64,000 bases of DNA, from positions 1,302,001 through 1,366,000 of the forward strand of contig NZ_CP092104.1 of the NCBI RefSeq assembly GCF_016918765.2. Reading direction: 5' to 3'. A model generated the notes under the pieces. That model did not search any database, was not told the origin of the DNA, and saw nothing but the letters and a program-made list of their open reading frames with translations. The first letter of the stretch is position 1; each line of letters begins with the position of its first letter. Made by a program: the position numbers and the translations under genes. Source of the DNA: Flagellatimonas centrodinii. Lineage in GTDB: Bacteria; Pseudomonadota; Gammaproteobacteria; Nevskiales; Nevskiaceae. Positions 1-9,323 of the stretch are shown here, piece by piece.

Positions 1-1266
<1,266 letters not shown>

Positions 1267-1281
1267 CGACGTCTAACACTC

Positions 1282-2253
1282 ATGGCTGAGGTTCCGGCCC
1301 TCCGCGTGGGGGTGGTGGTGGATGCGTCTTGCGATCTGCCACCCGACACCCTGCGGGATGCGGGGCTCAACGTATTGCCCATTGAGCTGGTGCTGGCTGA
1401 AGGCATCCGCCGCGACACGCGCGACCCCGAGGCGACCCAGCGCTTCTATGCCCGCGACCTGGAGGCCAAGGGATCGCAGGCGGAAGCGCGGGCGCTGTCT
1501 GCCGAGGTTATCCGCGCTTGGTTCGGTGAACACATCGCAGAACGCTACGACTACGTCTTCTGCCTCACCCTGATGCAGACCCGCGGTACCCTCTTCGAGA
1601 ACGCCAGCAAGGCGTCGTTTGCCATACTCAACGACGTCAATACGCAACGAAAACAAAGCGATAAACCACCATTCGCGCTGCGGGTCGTGGACAGCCGCAC
1701 GCTCTCGGCCGGCCTTGGCGTGCTGGCGCTGGAAGCGGCCGACATGGTGGCAGCGGGGCGCAGCCCGAACGATATCCGCCGCCGGCTGGACACCCTGCGT
1801 GACCATATCTGCGCCTATTTCGTCCCCGGTGACCTCTACTACCTGCGGACCCGCGCTGTCAGCCGTGGCGAACGCAGCGTCAACTTCTTCACCTATGCCC
1901 TGGGGTCGACGCTGTCGGTCAAGCCGGTGATCCTCTGCTACCGCGGCGAAACCCAGACCCTGACCAAGGTGCGTGGCTACGACCGCGCCGTCGAGCGCGT
2001 CCTCCTCCATCTTGCGACCCAGCTGCGCTTGGGCGTACTCTCGAAGCACGTCTGTATCAGCTTCGGCGGTGACCCCGCACGAATCCGCACGCTACCGGGT
2101 TATCAGGCCCTGGCCGAAACGGTGAGATCGCTGGATATGACCTTGCATGAGACCTTCATGTCGGCCGCCACGGCCATCAATGCCGGCCCTTCGGTGCTGT
2201 CGGTCGCCTATGCGGGTGATCTGAGGCCCTTCGGCGATCGCGCCACGCCCTGA
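1282..2253 (+). CDS. DegV family fatty-acid-binding protein
   Basis: 323 residues. The start VGVVVDASCDLPPD and the later VDSRTLSAGLGVL match the DegV fold, whose members bind fatty acids and in Firmicutes act as FakB carriers for fatty-acid kinase. No FakA-type kinase is visible in the window, so the substrate route here is unknown. The protein is slightly longer than usual DegV proteins (about 280 residues), with a charged insert around residues 114-123 (NTQRKQSDKP). The gene sits 15 bases after gyrB, and its TGA shares one base with the ATG of the following ParA-type gene, so the two are probably translationally coupled. The family assignment is firm; the physiological role is not. Confidence 0.85.
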   Translation: MAEVPALRVGVVVDASCDLPPDTLRDAGLNVLPIELVLAEGIRRDTRDPEATQRFYARDLEAKGSQAEARALSAEVIRAWFGEHIAERYDYVFCLTLMQTRGTLFENASKASFAILNDVNTQRKQSDKPPFALRVVDSRTLSAGLGVLALEAADMVAAGRSPNDIRRRLDTLRDHICAYFVPGDLYYLRTRAVSRGERSVNFFTYALGSTLSVKPVILCYRGETQTLTKVRGYDRAVERVLLHLATQLRLGVLSKHVCISFGGDPARIRTLPGYQALAETVRSLDMTLHETFMSAATAINAGPSVLSVAYAGDLRPFGDRATP

Positions 2254-3005
2254 TGAAAACCCTGGCGCTGTACCAGCTCAAAGGCGGCGTCGGCAAGACC
2301 AGCAGTGCCGTCAACCTGGCCGCCTTCGCGGCTGCCCAGGGCTACCAGACCCTGTTGTGGGACCTCGATCCCCAGGGGGCGGCAACCTGGTATTTCGAGG
2401 GTCGGGCCGACGAAGACATCGCGCCCAAACGTTGGCTCAATGGCCAGACCCCGATCGGGCGGCTGGTGCAACGGACCGGCTACGACCGTCTCGACCTGCT
2501 GCCGGCGACCCTGTCCAACCGCTTTCTCGATGTACTGCTGCGCAAGGTGGAACCGCCGCGGCAGGCGCTGAGCCGCCTGCTCAAGCCGTTTTCCGAGCAC
2601 TATCAACTGGTGGTGCTGGACGCGCCGCCCGGGTTGTCGCACCTGGCCGACAACATCATGGAAGCCGCCGATCTGGTGTTGATGCCGGTGGTGCCCGGCT
2701 TTCTGTCATCGCGCGCGGCCGATCAGGTGCTGCACTACGCTGCCGCTGAAGGCCTGCCGAAGAAGCGCTTGCTGGGTTTTCACAGCCTGGTGGATCGCCG
2801 CCGCACGCTGCACCGCCAGCAGGCCGACGAAGGCGCCGAGGCCGCCACGCTGCCGTTCAGTGCCGTCAGCGTGCCCTATGCCAGCAGTGTTGAACGGATG
2901 GGCGAGCACCGGGCGCCGCTGTCCGCCTTCGCGCCCACCGACGATCCGGCGCTGCAGGCCTACGCCGAGCTGTGGCTGGATGTGAAGCGTCGCCTGTCCC
3001 TGTAG
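2253..3005 (+). CDS. ParA/MinD-type P-loop ATPase, no ParB partner
   Basis: 250 residues. The deviant Walker A motif KGGVGKT lies at residues 10-16, with both signature lysines. The Walker A' region reads DLDPQGAATW, and LDAPPG (about 125) is the Walker B-type strand. Such ATPases position chromosomes, plasmids or protein complexes. No parB, minE or centromere-like repeats lie nearby, so it is an orphan member close to the soj/COG1192 type. The start ATG overlaps the stop of the DegV gene by one base, which makes co-translation likely. It ends seven bases before the convergent purK stop. The cargo cannot be told from sequence. Confidence 0.85.
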   Translation: MKTLALYQLKGGVGKTSSAVNLAAFAAAQGYQTLLWDLDPQGAATWYFEGRADEDIAPKRWLNGQTPIGRLVQRTGYDRLDLLPATLSNRFLDVLLRKVEPPRQALSRLLKPFSEHYQLVVLDAPPGLSHLADNIMEAADLVLMPVVPGFLSSRAADQVLHYAAAEGLPKKRLLGFHSLVDRRRTLHRQQADEGAEAATLPFSAVSVPYASSVERMGEHRAPLSAFAPTDDPALQAYAELWLDVKRRLSL

Positions 3006-3012
3006 GCGCCGC

Positions 3013-4107
3013 TCAGCCCCGGCTGGCGGCCTCGACCTGCGCGGCTGCAGTCTCCAGCGTCGCCGCCAGCGCCGCCGGTGTGTCGGCGCAGAGATTCAGG
3101 TGGCCGATCTTGCGGCCTTCACGCGCGGACTTGCCGTAGAGGTGCAGCCGCGCCCCCGGTAGCGCCAGCAACGCTGCCGTCGCCGGCGCATCGCCAATCA
3201 GGTTGAGCATGCTGCAGGGGCCGCGCAGGCCGGTGTCGCCCAACGGCCACCCGAGGATCGCCCGCAAGTGGTTCTCGAACTGCGAGGTGTGGGCACCATC
3301 CTGCGTCCAGTGGCCGGAGTTGTGCACCCGCGGCGCAATCTCGTTGGCCAGCAGGCGATCGCCGCTGACGAAGAACTCGAAGGCCATCACGCCGACATAG
3401 TCCAGCGCCGCCATCACCTTGTGCGTGTGTTGCTCGGCCAGCGTCTGCAGCGGATCGTCTACCGCCGGCGTGGACTGCCGCAGGATGCCGGCACGATGCA
3501 CATTGGTGGCGATGGGATAAAAGCGGCAGTCGCCGTCGCGTCCACGAACGCCGATGCACGACACCTCGCGGTCGAACGGCACCCACTGCTCAACGATCAG
3601 CGGGACGCCACCGAGGTGCGCCCAGGCGGTCTCGATGTCGGCCTCGTTGCGCACCACCCGCTGTCCCTTGCCGTCGTAGCCCATGCGGCGGGTCTTCACC
3701 ACCGCCGGCAGGCCGGTCTTGGCCACGGCAGCGCGCAGCGCCTCAAGGCTGTCAGCGCAGGCGTTGCGGGGGACGGGAATGCCCAGTTTCTCGAACAGGG
3801 CCTTCTCGGCGGCGCGGTCCTGCGCCGTTGCCAAGGCCTTCGGCCCCGGAAACAACGGGCGATGCTCCGCCACATAGGCGGCGGCGGCGGCCGGCACGTT
3901 CTCGAACTCGTAGGTCACCACGTCGACGGCGCCACACAGCCGCCCGAGGGCATCGGTGTCGTCATAGGCGGCGTGAATCTGCGTGCCCACCGGCGCCGCA
4001 CAGGCGCCCTCCGCCGGGTCGAGAAACACGAACGACAGGCCCAGCGGGTGGCCCGCCAGCGCCAGCATCCGGCCCAATTGGCCGGCGCCCAGCACGCCGA
4101 TCTTCAT
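3013..4107 (-). CDS. purK: N5-carboxyaminoimidazole ribonucleotide synthase
   Basis: 364-residue ATP-grasp enzyme that carboxylates AIR with ATP and bicarbonate to N5-CAIR in de novo purine synthesis. The N terminus [14 protein letters not shown] is the PurK nucleotide-fold start. The C-terminal half carries [14 protein letters not shown], the family signature of the ATP-grasp active site. The start ATG overlaps the stop of the upstream purE by four bases, giving a purE-purK operon. Length is normal and no damage is seen. Confidence 0.96.
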   Translation of the reverse strand: MKIGVLGAGQLGRMLALAGHPLGLSFVFLDPAEGACAAPVGTQIHAAYDDTDALGRLCGAVDVVTYEFENVPAAAAAYVAEHRPLFPGPKALATAQDRAAEKALFEKLGIPVPRNACADSLEALRAAVAKTGLPAVVKTRRMGYDGKGQRVVRNEADIETAWAHLGGVPLIVEQWVPFDREVSCIGVRGRDGDCRFYPIATNVHRAGILRQSTPAVDDPLQTLAEQHTHKVMAALDYVGVMAFEFFVSGDRLLANEIAPRVHNSGHWTQDGAHTSQFENHLRAILGWPLGDTGLRGPCSMLNLIGDAPATAALLALPGARLHLYGKSAREGRKIGHLNLCADTPAALAATLETAAAQVEAASRG

Positions 4108-4613
4108 GCGTCGGGCGTTTCGAGCTGCGCGCTGTCGAGCACGCGGTCGGTCTGCGCCTGGCGGTAGGAATCGAGCCGCGCCGCCAGCGCTGCATCATCG
4201 TTGGCCAGCATCGCCGCCGCCAGCAAGCCGGCATTGGTGGCGCCGGCCTTGCCGATGGCCAGGGTCGCCACCGGAATACCCGCCGGCATCTGCACGATCG
4301 AAAGCAGGGAATCGACCCCGTTCAACACCCGGCTCTGCACCGGCACGCCCAGCACGGGCAGTCGCGTTTTGGCCGCACACATGCCCGGCAGGTGAGCGGC
4401 ACCGCCGGCACCGGCAATGATCAGTTTCAGGCCGCGCGGGACCGCCTGCTCGGCATAGGCAAACAAGCGGTCAGGCGTGCGGTGCGCCGACACCACCTCG
4501 GCTTCGTAGGGGATCTCGAGCGCCCGCAGCACCTCGCAGGCGTGCTGCATCGTGTCCCAATCGGAACGGGACCCCATGATGACGCCAACCACGGCCTGCT
4601 GAGGGTTCGCCAC
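4104..4613 (-). CDS. purE: N5-carboxyaminoimidazole ribonucleotide mutase
   Basis: 169 residues, the usual size for class I PurE, which converts N5-CAIR to CAIR and acts with Pur[11 protein letters not shown] near the N terminus, SAHRTPD around residue 43 and [11 protein letters not shown] around 69-79 are the conserved active-site segments, including the catalytic histidine in SAHR. The gene is first in the purEK operon, and its TGA overlaps the purK ATG. About 75 bases upstream begins a block of short repeats (4690-4844). Confidence 0.96.
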   Translation of the reverse strand: MANPQQAVVGVIMGSRSDWDTMQHACEVLRALEIPYEAEVVSAHRTPDRLFAYAEQAVPRGLKLIIAGAGGAAHLPGMCAAKTRLPVLGVPVQSRVLNGVDSLLSIVQMPAGIPVATLAIGKAGATNAGLLAAAMLANDDAALAARLDSYRQAQTDRVLDSAQLETPDA

Positions 4614-4689
4614 GCGTGCGTACTCCAGATCGCAAACGGCGAATTATGGCAGCCCTTCCCGGTCACCGCGAGCGCCCGGTGTTGCCACC

Positions 4690-4746
4690 GTCATGCGGCT
4701 CGCCAAGCCAAACCATTGTCATCGCGACCCGCCAAGCCAAACCAAT
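4690..4746. repeat. Two imperfect direct repeats of 28-29 bases
   Basis: Copies at 4690-4717 and 4718-4746 share the core CGCCAAGCCAAACCA preceded by GTCAT. A third GTCATCGCGA begins at 4747 and runs into the larger palindromic repeat. They lie in the gap between the purE start and the stop of the SIMPL gene and contain no gene. Confidence 0.75.
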
Positions 4747-4844
4747 GTCATCGCGAGCCGCGAAGCGGCGTGGCGATCTCATCGCTGCCAAGCCGCCACC
4801 CGCCGGGCGAAATTGCCGCGCCCGCCATGCGGGCTCGCAATGAC
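4747..4844. repeat. Palindromic intergenic repeat ending in GTCAT...ATGAC
   Basis: About 98 bases that start GTCATCGCGAG and end CTCGCAATGAC, so the two ends are inverted copies. Internal parts GGCGATCTC and AAATTGCCGCG are also roughly complementary. This matches, from memory, the widespread intergenic element that begins GTCATTGCGAG and ends CTCGCAATGAC in many proteobacterial genomes. It is non-coding and may form a long hairpin in mRNA. Confidence 0.75.
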
Positions 4845-4854
4845 ATCAATGTCC

Positions 4855-5595
4855 TTACCGCGGCAGCAGCTCGAACTCCACCTGCACCTGCGCCGTGAAC
4901 GGGATCTCCCCGGCATTCAGGCCCAGGGTGACGTTGCCGCTTTCCATGCTGCTGTCGGCCGCCATCGCTGCCATCCGGTACATCGGCTGCGGCGGCTGCG
5001 ACCGCATCGGCTGGGCATTCACCTGGCGCGCCGGGCCCAACGTGTCGCCCAGTGCGGCGCTGACGGTTTCCGCCTGCAGGCGCGCGGCCTCGGTGGCGCG
5101 GGTCAGCGCTTGCAGGTGCAGGCTGGCGGCCTTCGACGAACCCATCACCGGCGGGTTGATGTGGTTGATACCAGCCTCGGTGGCGGCCACCAGCACGTCG
5201 CCCAGCTTGGCGAGGTCGGTCACCCGGATGTTGATGTCGCGGCGCACCCGGTAGCCCACCAGCTCATTGCGGCGGGTCTTCTCGTTCCACACCATTTCCG
5301 GCTGGATCTGCACGCCGGTGGTGCTGATCGCCTTGGTGTCGATCTTCAGCCCGGCCAGCGCCGCGAGATACTGCCGCACCACGCCGTTGACCTCGGTCTC
5401 GGCCAGCTTCAGTTCCTTGTTCATGGCGTCGACCGCCAGTGACAGCTGGGCCTGGTCCGGGGTGGCGCGCACCTCGCCTTCGCCGGTGACGGTGATCACC
5501 CGCGGGGCCGGGGCCTCGGTGGACGGGGCGGCCGCCGCCAGGGCGGGCGCGGACAGCAGGGATATCAGCAGCAATGACGCCAGTGAGCGGTTCAT
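4855..5595 (-). CDS. SIMPL (DUF541) domain periplasmic protein
   Basis: 246 residues when started at the ATG at 5595, which is followed by a signal peptide (SLASLLLISLLSAPALAAAA). AAGGAA lies about six bases upstream as ribosome binding site. The open frame continues 37 codons further upstream, but that part precedes the signal sequence and overlaps the divergent sufT start. The body matches the SIMPL/DUF541 family (YggE-like): ITVTGEGEVRATPDQAQL near the mature N terminus is the family signature. E. coli YggE is linked to oxidative stress tolerance, but the biochemical role is unknown. The gene stands alone, divergent from sufT. Confidence 0.85.
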   Translation of the reverse strand: MNRSLASLLLISLLSAPALAAAAPSTEAPAPRVITVTGEGEVRATPDQAQLSLAVDAMNKELKLAETEVNGVVRQYLAALAGLKIDTKAISTTGVQIQPEMVWNEKTRRNELVGYRVRRDINIRVTDLAKLGDVLVAATEAGINHINPPVMGSSKAASLHLQALTRATEAARLQAETVSAALGDTLGPARQVNAQPMRSQPPQPMYRMAAMAADSSMESGNVTLGLNAGEIPFTAQVQVEFELLPR

Positions 5596-5675
5596 GGAGC
5601 GTTCCTTGTTCGGGGTTCGTAATCTGCAGGGGAATAGGGCTTGCTTTAACCTAAGCGCCCCACGCTGAATTCGCC

Positions 5676-6227
5676 ATGAATACCGACACCGCCACCCCCC
5701 TGACACTGACCCGCGACGTCGTGGGTGTCCTGATTCCCCAGGGGACCCGCGTCGAGCTGCCCGAAGGCGCCCAGGCGCGCCTCACCCAGGCGCTGGGGGG
5801 CAGTTTTACCGTGCAGGTGGAAGGGCATCTGTTCCGCATCGACGGCAAGGATGCCGACAGCCTTGGCCTGCCGCCGCCGGAGCGTCCCGAGATACCGGAG
5901 AACGCCACCGACAAGGAAATCGAAACCGCCGCCTGGGCGCAGATGCGCACCTGCTTCGACCCCGAGATTCCGGTCAACATCGTCGACCTCGGGCTGATCT
6001 ACGAATGCCGCATCGAGCCGCTGGATGACGGTGGCCGCCGCGCTGTGGTCAAGATGACGCTCACCGCCCCCGGTTGCGGCATGGGCGACATTCTCGTCAA
6101 CGACGTCAAGACCAAGGTGAGCCAGCTGCCCACCGTCAACGAGACCGATGTCGAACTGGTGTTCGATCCGCCCTGGACCCAGGACATGATGAGCGAAGAG
6201 GCACGTCTGCAAACCGGCATGTTCTGA
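5676..6227 (+). CDS. sufT: Fe-S cluster assembly protein SufT (MIP18/DUF59)
   Basis: 183 residues. An N-terminal SufT-specific part of about 85 residues is followed by a DUF59 domain with CFDPEIPVNIVDLGL and TAPGCGMGD, the segments conserved in MIP18-like Fe-S maturation factors. SufT proteins help assemble Fe-S clusters. No suf operon is adjacent; sufE lies 51 kb away in the window. The gene ends eight bases before apaG on the same strand and is probably co-transcribed with it. Confidence 0.88.
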   Translation: MNTDTATPLTLTRDVVGVLIPQGTRVELPEGAQARLTQALGGSFTVQVEGHLFRIDGKDADSLGLPPPERPEIPENATDKEIETAAWAQMRTCFDPEIPVNIVDLGLIYECRIEPLDDGGRRAVVKMTLTAPGCGMGDILVNDVKTKVSQLPTVNETDVELVFDPPWTQDMMSEEARLQTGMF

Positions 6228-6235
6228 GTACCCCC

Positions 6236-6622
6236 ATGAGCGACTGCACCACCCGCAACATCCGCGTGCAGGTTCGCCCGCGCTACCTGCCGGAAGCCTC
6301 GCGCCCCGCAGCGCAGCAATGGATGTTTGCCTACGAGATCGAGATTACCAACACCGGCCCCGAAACCGTGCAGTTGCTGCACCGCCACTGGATCATCACC
6401 GACGGCGAAGGCCGCACCCAGGAAGTCCGTGGCCCCGGCGTGGTGGGCCAGCAGCCGGTGCTCGGTCCCGGTGCCGTCTACCAGTACGCCAGTGGCTGCC
6501 CGCTGGGCACGCCGGTGGGCACCATGCACGGCAGCTACCAGATGCGGGTGCTCGATGACGGCCCCAGCTTCGACGTCAAGATCGCCCCATTCCGCCTGGC
6601 GGTGCCCAGCGTCCTGAACTGA
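6236..6622 (+). CDS. apaG: ApaG, Co2+/Mg2+ efflux-associated protein
   Basis: 128 residues, typical ApaG length. NIRVQVRPRYLPEAS at the N terminus, HRHWIITDGEGRTQEVRGPG in the middle and GSYQM near the C terminus are family hallmarks of this fibronectin-III-like fold. The start ATG at 6236 is chosen because the ApaG homology begins there; a longer frame upstream overlaps sufT. In many proteobacteria apaG lies next to apaH or ksgA. Here it follows sufT and immediately precedes the accessory signalling locus, so the left boundary of that locus is just after 6622. Confidence 0.92.
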   Translation: MSDCTTRNIRVQVRPRYLPEASRPAAQQWMFAYEIEITNTGPETVQLLHRHWIITDGEGRTQEVRGPGVVGQQPVLGPGAVYQYASGCPLGTPVGTMHGSYQMRVLDDGPSFDVKIAPFRLAVPSVLN

Positions 6623-6624
6623 GC

Positions 6625-6654
6625 GGGGTCCAGATCCCGCCAAACCCCCTCTCA
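6625..6654 (+). promoter_or_regulatory. Candidate ECF promoter upstream of first sigma gene (copy 1 of shared element)
   Basis: GGGGTCCA (6625-6632), 17 bases, then TCTCA (6650-6654). The same two boxes with the same spacing occur at 9803-9832 before the TonB receptor, and the spacers agree at 11 of 17 positions. A 17-base gap suits -35 and -10 boxes. That the locus sigma factors recognise it is inferred. Confidence 0.5.
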
Positions 6655-6682
6655 CACAGAAGACCCTGAAAACCTGTGAGAG
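6649..6682 (+). promoter_or_regulatory. Inverted repeat covering the ribosome binding site of the first sigma gene
   Basis: CTCTCACA (6649-6656) and TGTGAGAG (6675-6682) are perfect 8-base inverted arms separated by 18 bases. The right arm contains GTGAGAG, the only Shine-Dalgarno-like sequence, seven bases before the ATG at 6690. It could be a protein operator or an mRNA stem that hides the start. Confidence 0.5.
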
Positions 6683-6689
6683 CCTCGCA

Positions 6690-7274
6690 ATGGACATGCG
6701 CGCCGCGCCCGCGCGGATCGACGACGACACCCCCGACGCCCTCGGCCCCGGCGAGGACACGGCCGCCGATGCCGCCCTTGGCCGGGCCGAACAGGCGCTG
6801 ATCGAACGCGCGTACCGCGCCCACTACCCCGCCGTGCTGCACCTGCTGCAGCGCCGCCTGGGCAACCCGGATGATGCTGCCGAGCTGGCGCAGGAAGCCT
6901 TTCTGCGCCTGATGCGCTACCGCCACTGCAGCGAACATTCGCTGCGCTACTTGCTGTTCCGCGTGGCGCTCAACCTGGCCGCCAGCCAGGGCCGTGCGCG
7001 GGCGCTGCGCCCCAGCGTTGACCTCGACGAAAACGAACTGGTCAGCGAGCTGCCGCAGCCGGATGAATGGCTGGAACACCAGCAGGGCCAACAGCAACTG
7101 GCCGCTGCCGTCGCCGCCCTGCCGCCGCGCTGCCGCCAGATGATCCAGCTGTCGCGCCTGCAAGGCCTGCGGACCCGCGACGTGGCGGCCCGTGCCGGCC
7201 TGTCCACCCGCATGGTGGAACGCCACCTGCAAACCGCCCAGGGCCTGCTGCGTGCCCGCCTGGTGGACCAGTGA
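6690..7274 (+). CDS. RNA polymerase ECF sigma factor, FecI-like (first of two)
   Basis: 194 residues. Region 2 runs from about residue 35 (ALIERAYRAHYPAVLHLLQRR) to 90. Region 4 ends the protein with LPPRCRQMIQLSRLQG and the helix-turn-helix RAGLSTRMVERHLQTA. These are ECF sigma features closest to the FecI/iron-type group. It carries a roughly 30-residue acidic N-terminal extension and a second possible start at 6696. An unusual inverted repeat covers the ribosome site. It lies 95 bases ahead of a second FecI-like gene with fecR and a TonB receptor downstream. No separate anti-sigma gene accompanies it, so both sigmas may share FecR (inference). Confidence 0.88.
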   Translation: MDMRAAPARIDDDTPDALGPGEDTAADAALGRAEQALIERAYRAHYPAVLHLLQRRLGNPDDAAELAQEAFLRLMRYRHCSEHSLRYLLFRVALNLAASQGRARALRPSVDLDENELVSELPQPDEWLEHQQGQQQLAAAVAALPPRCRQMIQLSRLQGLRTRDVAARAGLSTRMVERHLQTAQGLLRARLVDQ

Positions 7275-7369
7275 ACACCCATCCACAGCCGCCACCCCGG
7301 TGGCCGCCGAAGCTGCCCGGGGCCATACTGCGGCCTCGCCCGGCTTCGTGAGCCTGCCGCGCCCGCGCC

Positions 7370-7894
7370 ATGTCTGCCCGTCCGACACCGCCGCACGTCA
7401 CCGCGTGGTTCCACCAGTACCACGACCAGTTGCTGCGCTTTCTCACCCGCAGCCTGGGCGAGCGGGCCGAAGCCCAGGACCTGGCGCAGGAAGTGTTTCT
7501 GCGCATTCTCCGCATCGACGAACCCGACCTCATCCAGCACCCGCGCGCCTACCTCTACCGCGTGGCCATCAATGTCATTCAGGAATGGCGCATGCGTAAC
7601 CAGCGCTTCCCCCTGCAGGACGACCAGGACCTCGACCAGATCCCCGACCTGCACGAACCCGCCGCCGATCTCGAAGCCGATGAACAGGCCGCCCGCGTCA
7701 ACGCCGCCGTGGCACGCCTGCCGGCGCTCTACCGCGCCGTGCTGAAACTGCGTGTCACCCAGGGCATGACGCACAATGAAGTCGCCGCCCAACTGGGCCT
7801 GAGCCCGCGCATGGTGAAGCGCTACGTCATCAAGGCCTACGCCCGCCTGCGCGAACTGTTGGGCGAACCGCCCGTCGACGGGGGCCCGACATGA
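7370..7894 (+). CDS. RNA polymerase ECF sigma factor, FecI-like (second of two)
   Basis: 174 residues. Region 2 contains HDQLLRFLTRSLGERAEAQD followed by LAQEVFLRIL. Region 4 ends with LPALYRAVLKLRVTQGMTHN and the helix-turn-helix LGLSPRMVKRYVIKA. The TGA overlaps the ATG of the following fecR-like gene by four bases, the standard arrangement of a FecI-type sigma with its own regulator. Its region 4 recognition helix (SPRMVKRY) is close to that of the preceding sigma (STRMVERH), so they may see related promoters. Membership in the iron/TonB-receptor ECF group is well supported by context. Confidence 0.9.
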   Translation: MSARPTPPHVTAWFHQYHDQLLRFLTRSLGERAEAQDLAQEVFLRILRIDEPDLIQHPRAYLYRVAINVIQEWRMRNQRFPLQDDQDLDQIPDLHEPAADLEADEQAARVNAAVARLPALYRAVLKLRVTQGMTHNEVAAQLGLSPRMVKRYVIKAYARLRELLGEPPVDGGPT

Positions 7895-9033
7895 CCCTCG
7901 ACTTCCACCCCCGCGAACCCGCCATGACCGTCACCGAACACGCCGCCGAATGGCTGGATGCCTTCGAAGACGGGCCGCTGGACGAGACCCAGCGCCGCGC
8001 CTTCGTCGCCTGGCTGAAACGCGCGCCCACCCATATCGAAGCCTTTCTCGAACTCAGCCTGCTGCACGAACAGTTGGGTGGCAGCCCCGCCCTGCAGGTG
8101 GACCTCGACGCCCTGCTCGCCGAGGCCGACGCCACCCGCACGCCCCTGGACGGCCAACCCCTGCCCAGCGTCGCGCCGCCCGCAACCGCAACCACACCTC
8201 ATGTCGCCACGCCCCGGCGTCGCCGCAGGCCCTGGGCCATCGCCGCCAGCGTGTTGGTGCTGGTCACCGGCAGCCTCATCGGCGGCCTGCTGTGGATGGA
8301 CCGCGCCGAGCGCAGCTACCGCACCGGTTTCGGCGAGCAGCGCTCCATCCCCCTGGCCGATGGCACCGTCGTCACCCTCAACACCGAATCGCACCTGCGT
8401 GTGCGGCTGGACGAACACGGCCGCCATGCCGACCTGCTGGCCGGCGAAGTGATGTTCGACGTTGCCAAGGACAAGGCCCGCCCCTTCACCGTCACCGCCG
8501 GGCCGGTGGACGTGCGCGTGGTCGGCACCCGCTTCAACCTCTACCGCCAGCCGGACGCCACCACCGTCACCGTCATCGAAGGCATCGTCGACGTCACGCC
8601 CCATCGGGCGCCCTCGCCCCCACGGGGAGAGGGCCAGGGTGAGGGGGCCAACACATCGCCGCACCCCGCACCCCACACCCCTCACCCTGCAAAAGCCCGC
8701 CTCACCGCCGGCCAGAAACTCGACATCGCCGCGGCCGCCCCGGTACCGCCGCAATTGGCCCTGGCCCCGCAGCCCGCCCGCGTCGACCAGGCCACCGCCT
8801 GGACCACCCGCCGCGTCATCTTCGAAAACGAGCGGCTCGACGACGTCCTGCTGCAGTTCAACCGCTACAACCCCCGCCCCCTGGTCGTCACCGACGCCGA
8901 CCTCGCGGCCCGGCAGATCAGCGGCGTCTTCAAGGTGGACGACATCGACCTGCTGCTGGCCTTCCTCAAACGCCAGCACGACATCCGCGTCATCCCCACC
9001 GAAACCGAACTGCAGATCGAGCGGGCGCGCTGA
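7891..9033 (+). CDS. FecR-like transmembrane sigma regulator
   Basis: 380 residues. An N-terminal DUF4880 segment (AAEWLDAFEDG, FVAWLKRAPTH) is cytoplasmic and binds the sigma factor in this family. After a basic stretch, one membrane helix follows at about 113-135 (AIAASVLVLVTGSLIGGLLW). The periplasmic FecR domain starts with YRTGFGEQRSIPLADGTVV. A C-terminal STN-like domain (about 305-378) would contact the receptor. A 25-30 residue proline/glycine-rich insert at about residues 241-270 (PSPPRGEGQGEG) is encoded by a short palindromic repeat inside the FecR region. The start overlaps the upstream sigma gene; a second ATG at 7924 is possible. Confidence 0.88.
   Translation: MTLDFHPREPAMTVTEHAAEWLDAFEDGPLDETQRRAFVAWLKRAPTHIEAFLELSLLHEQLGGSPALQVDLDALLAEADATRTPLDGQPLPSVAPPATATTPHVATPRRRRRPWAIAASVLVLVTGSLIGGLLWMDRAERSYRTGFGEQRSIPLADGTVVTLNTESHLRVRLDEHGRHADLLAGEVMFDVAKDKARPFTVTAGPVDVRVVGTRFNLYRQPDATTVTVIEGIVDVTPHRAPSPPRGEGQGEGANTSPHPAPHTPHPAKARLTAGQKLDIAAAAPVPPQLALAPQPARVDQATAWTTRRVIFENERLDDVLLQFNRYNPRPLVVTDADLAARQISGVFKVDDIDLLLAFLKRQHDIRVIPTETELQIERAR
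8611..8646. repeat. Short palindromic repeat inside fecR-like coding region
   Basis: The segment CCCTCGCCCC...GGGTGAGGGG has complementary ends and resembles, from memory, the common intergenic element with CCCTCACCC/GGGTGAGGG arms of GC-rich gammaproteobacteria. It is in frame and adds a Pro/Gly-rich loop. The next 50 bases (CACCCCGCACCCC-like) are also low complexity. Confidence 0.65.
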
Positions 9034-9095
9034 GGCGGAACCCCACTCGCAACGTGCTAGTCTTTTGCGTGTCCCTGACCAACGTGAGTCAAACC

Positions 9096-9323
9096 ATGGA
9101 TCAGAGCAATCGCATTACGGTTGAACCGGGCAAACGCAGCGGCCAGCCCAGTATCCGCGGCCTGCGAACCACCGTTGCCGATGTCCTCGGCTGGCTGGCG
9201 GACGGCCAAAGCCACGCCCAGATACTGGAAGACTTTCCAGAGTTGGAAGAAGCCGACATCATGGCCTGCCTGGCCTACGCCGCCAGCCGCGAAGGGCACA
9301 CACGGGTGGTACTCGCCCAGTGA
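9096..9323 (+). CDS. DUF433 family antitoxin-like protein
   Basis: 75 residues from the ATG at 9096. The body (ITVEPGKRSGQPSIRGLRT, DVLGWLADGQSHAQILEDFP) matches the small DUF433 proteins, which have a VapB-like/winged helix fold and are usually paired with DUF5615 toxins. The frame extends 14 codons upstream, but the family homology begins at MDQSN. Its stop codon shares bases with the GTG start of the next gene, the coupled arrangement of antitoxin then toxin. It sits between the fecR-like gene and the TonB receptor, where such systems normally have nothing, so it looks inserted. Confidence 0.85.
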   Translation: MDQSNRITVEPGKRSGQPSIRGLRTTVADVLGWLADGQSHAQILEDFPELEEADIMACLAYAASREGHTRVVLAQ

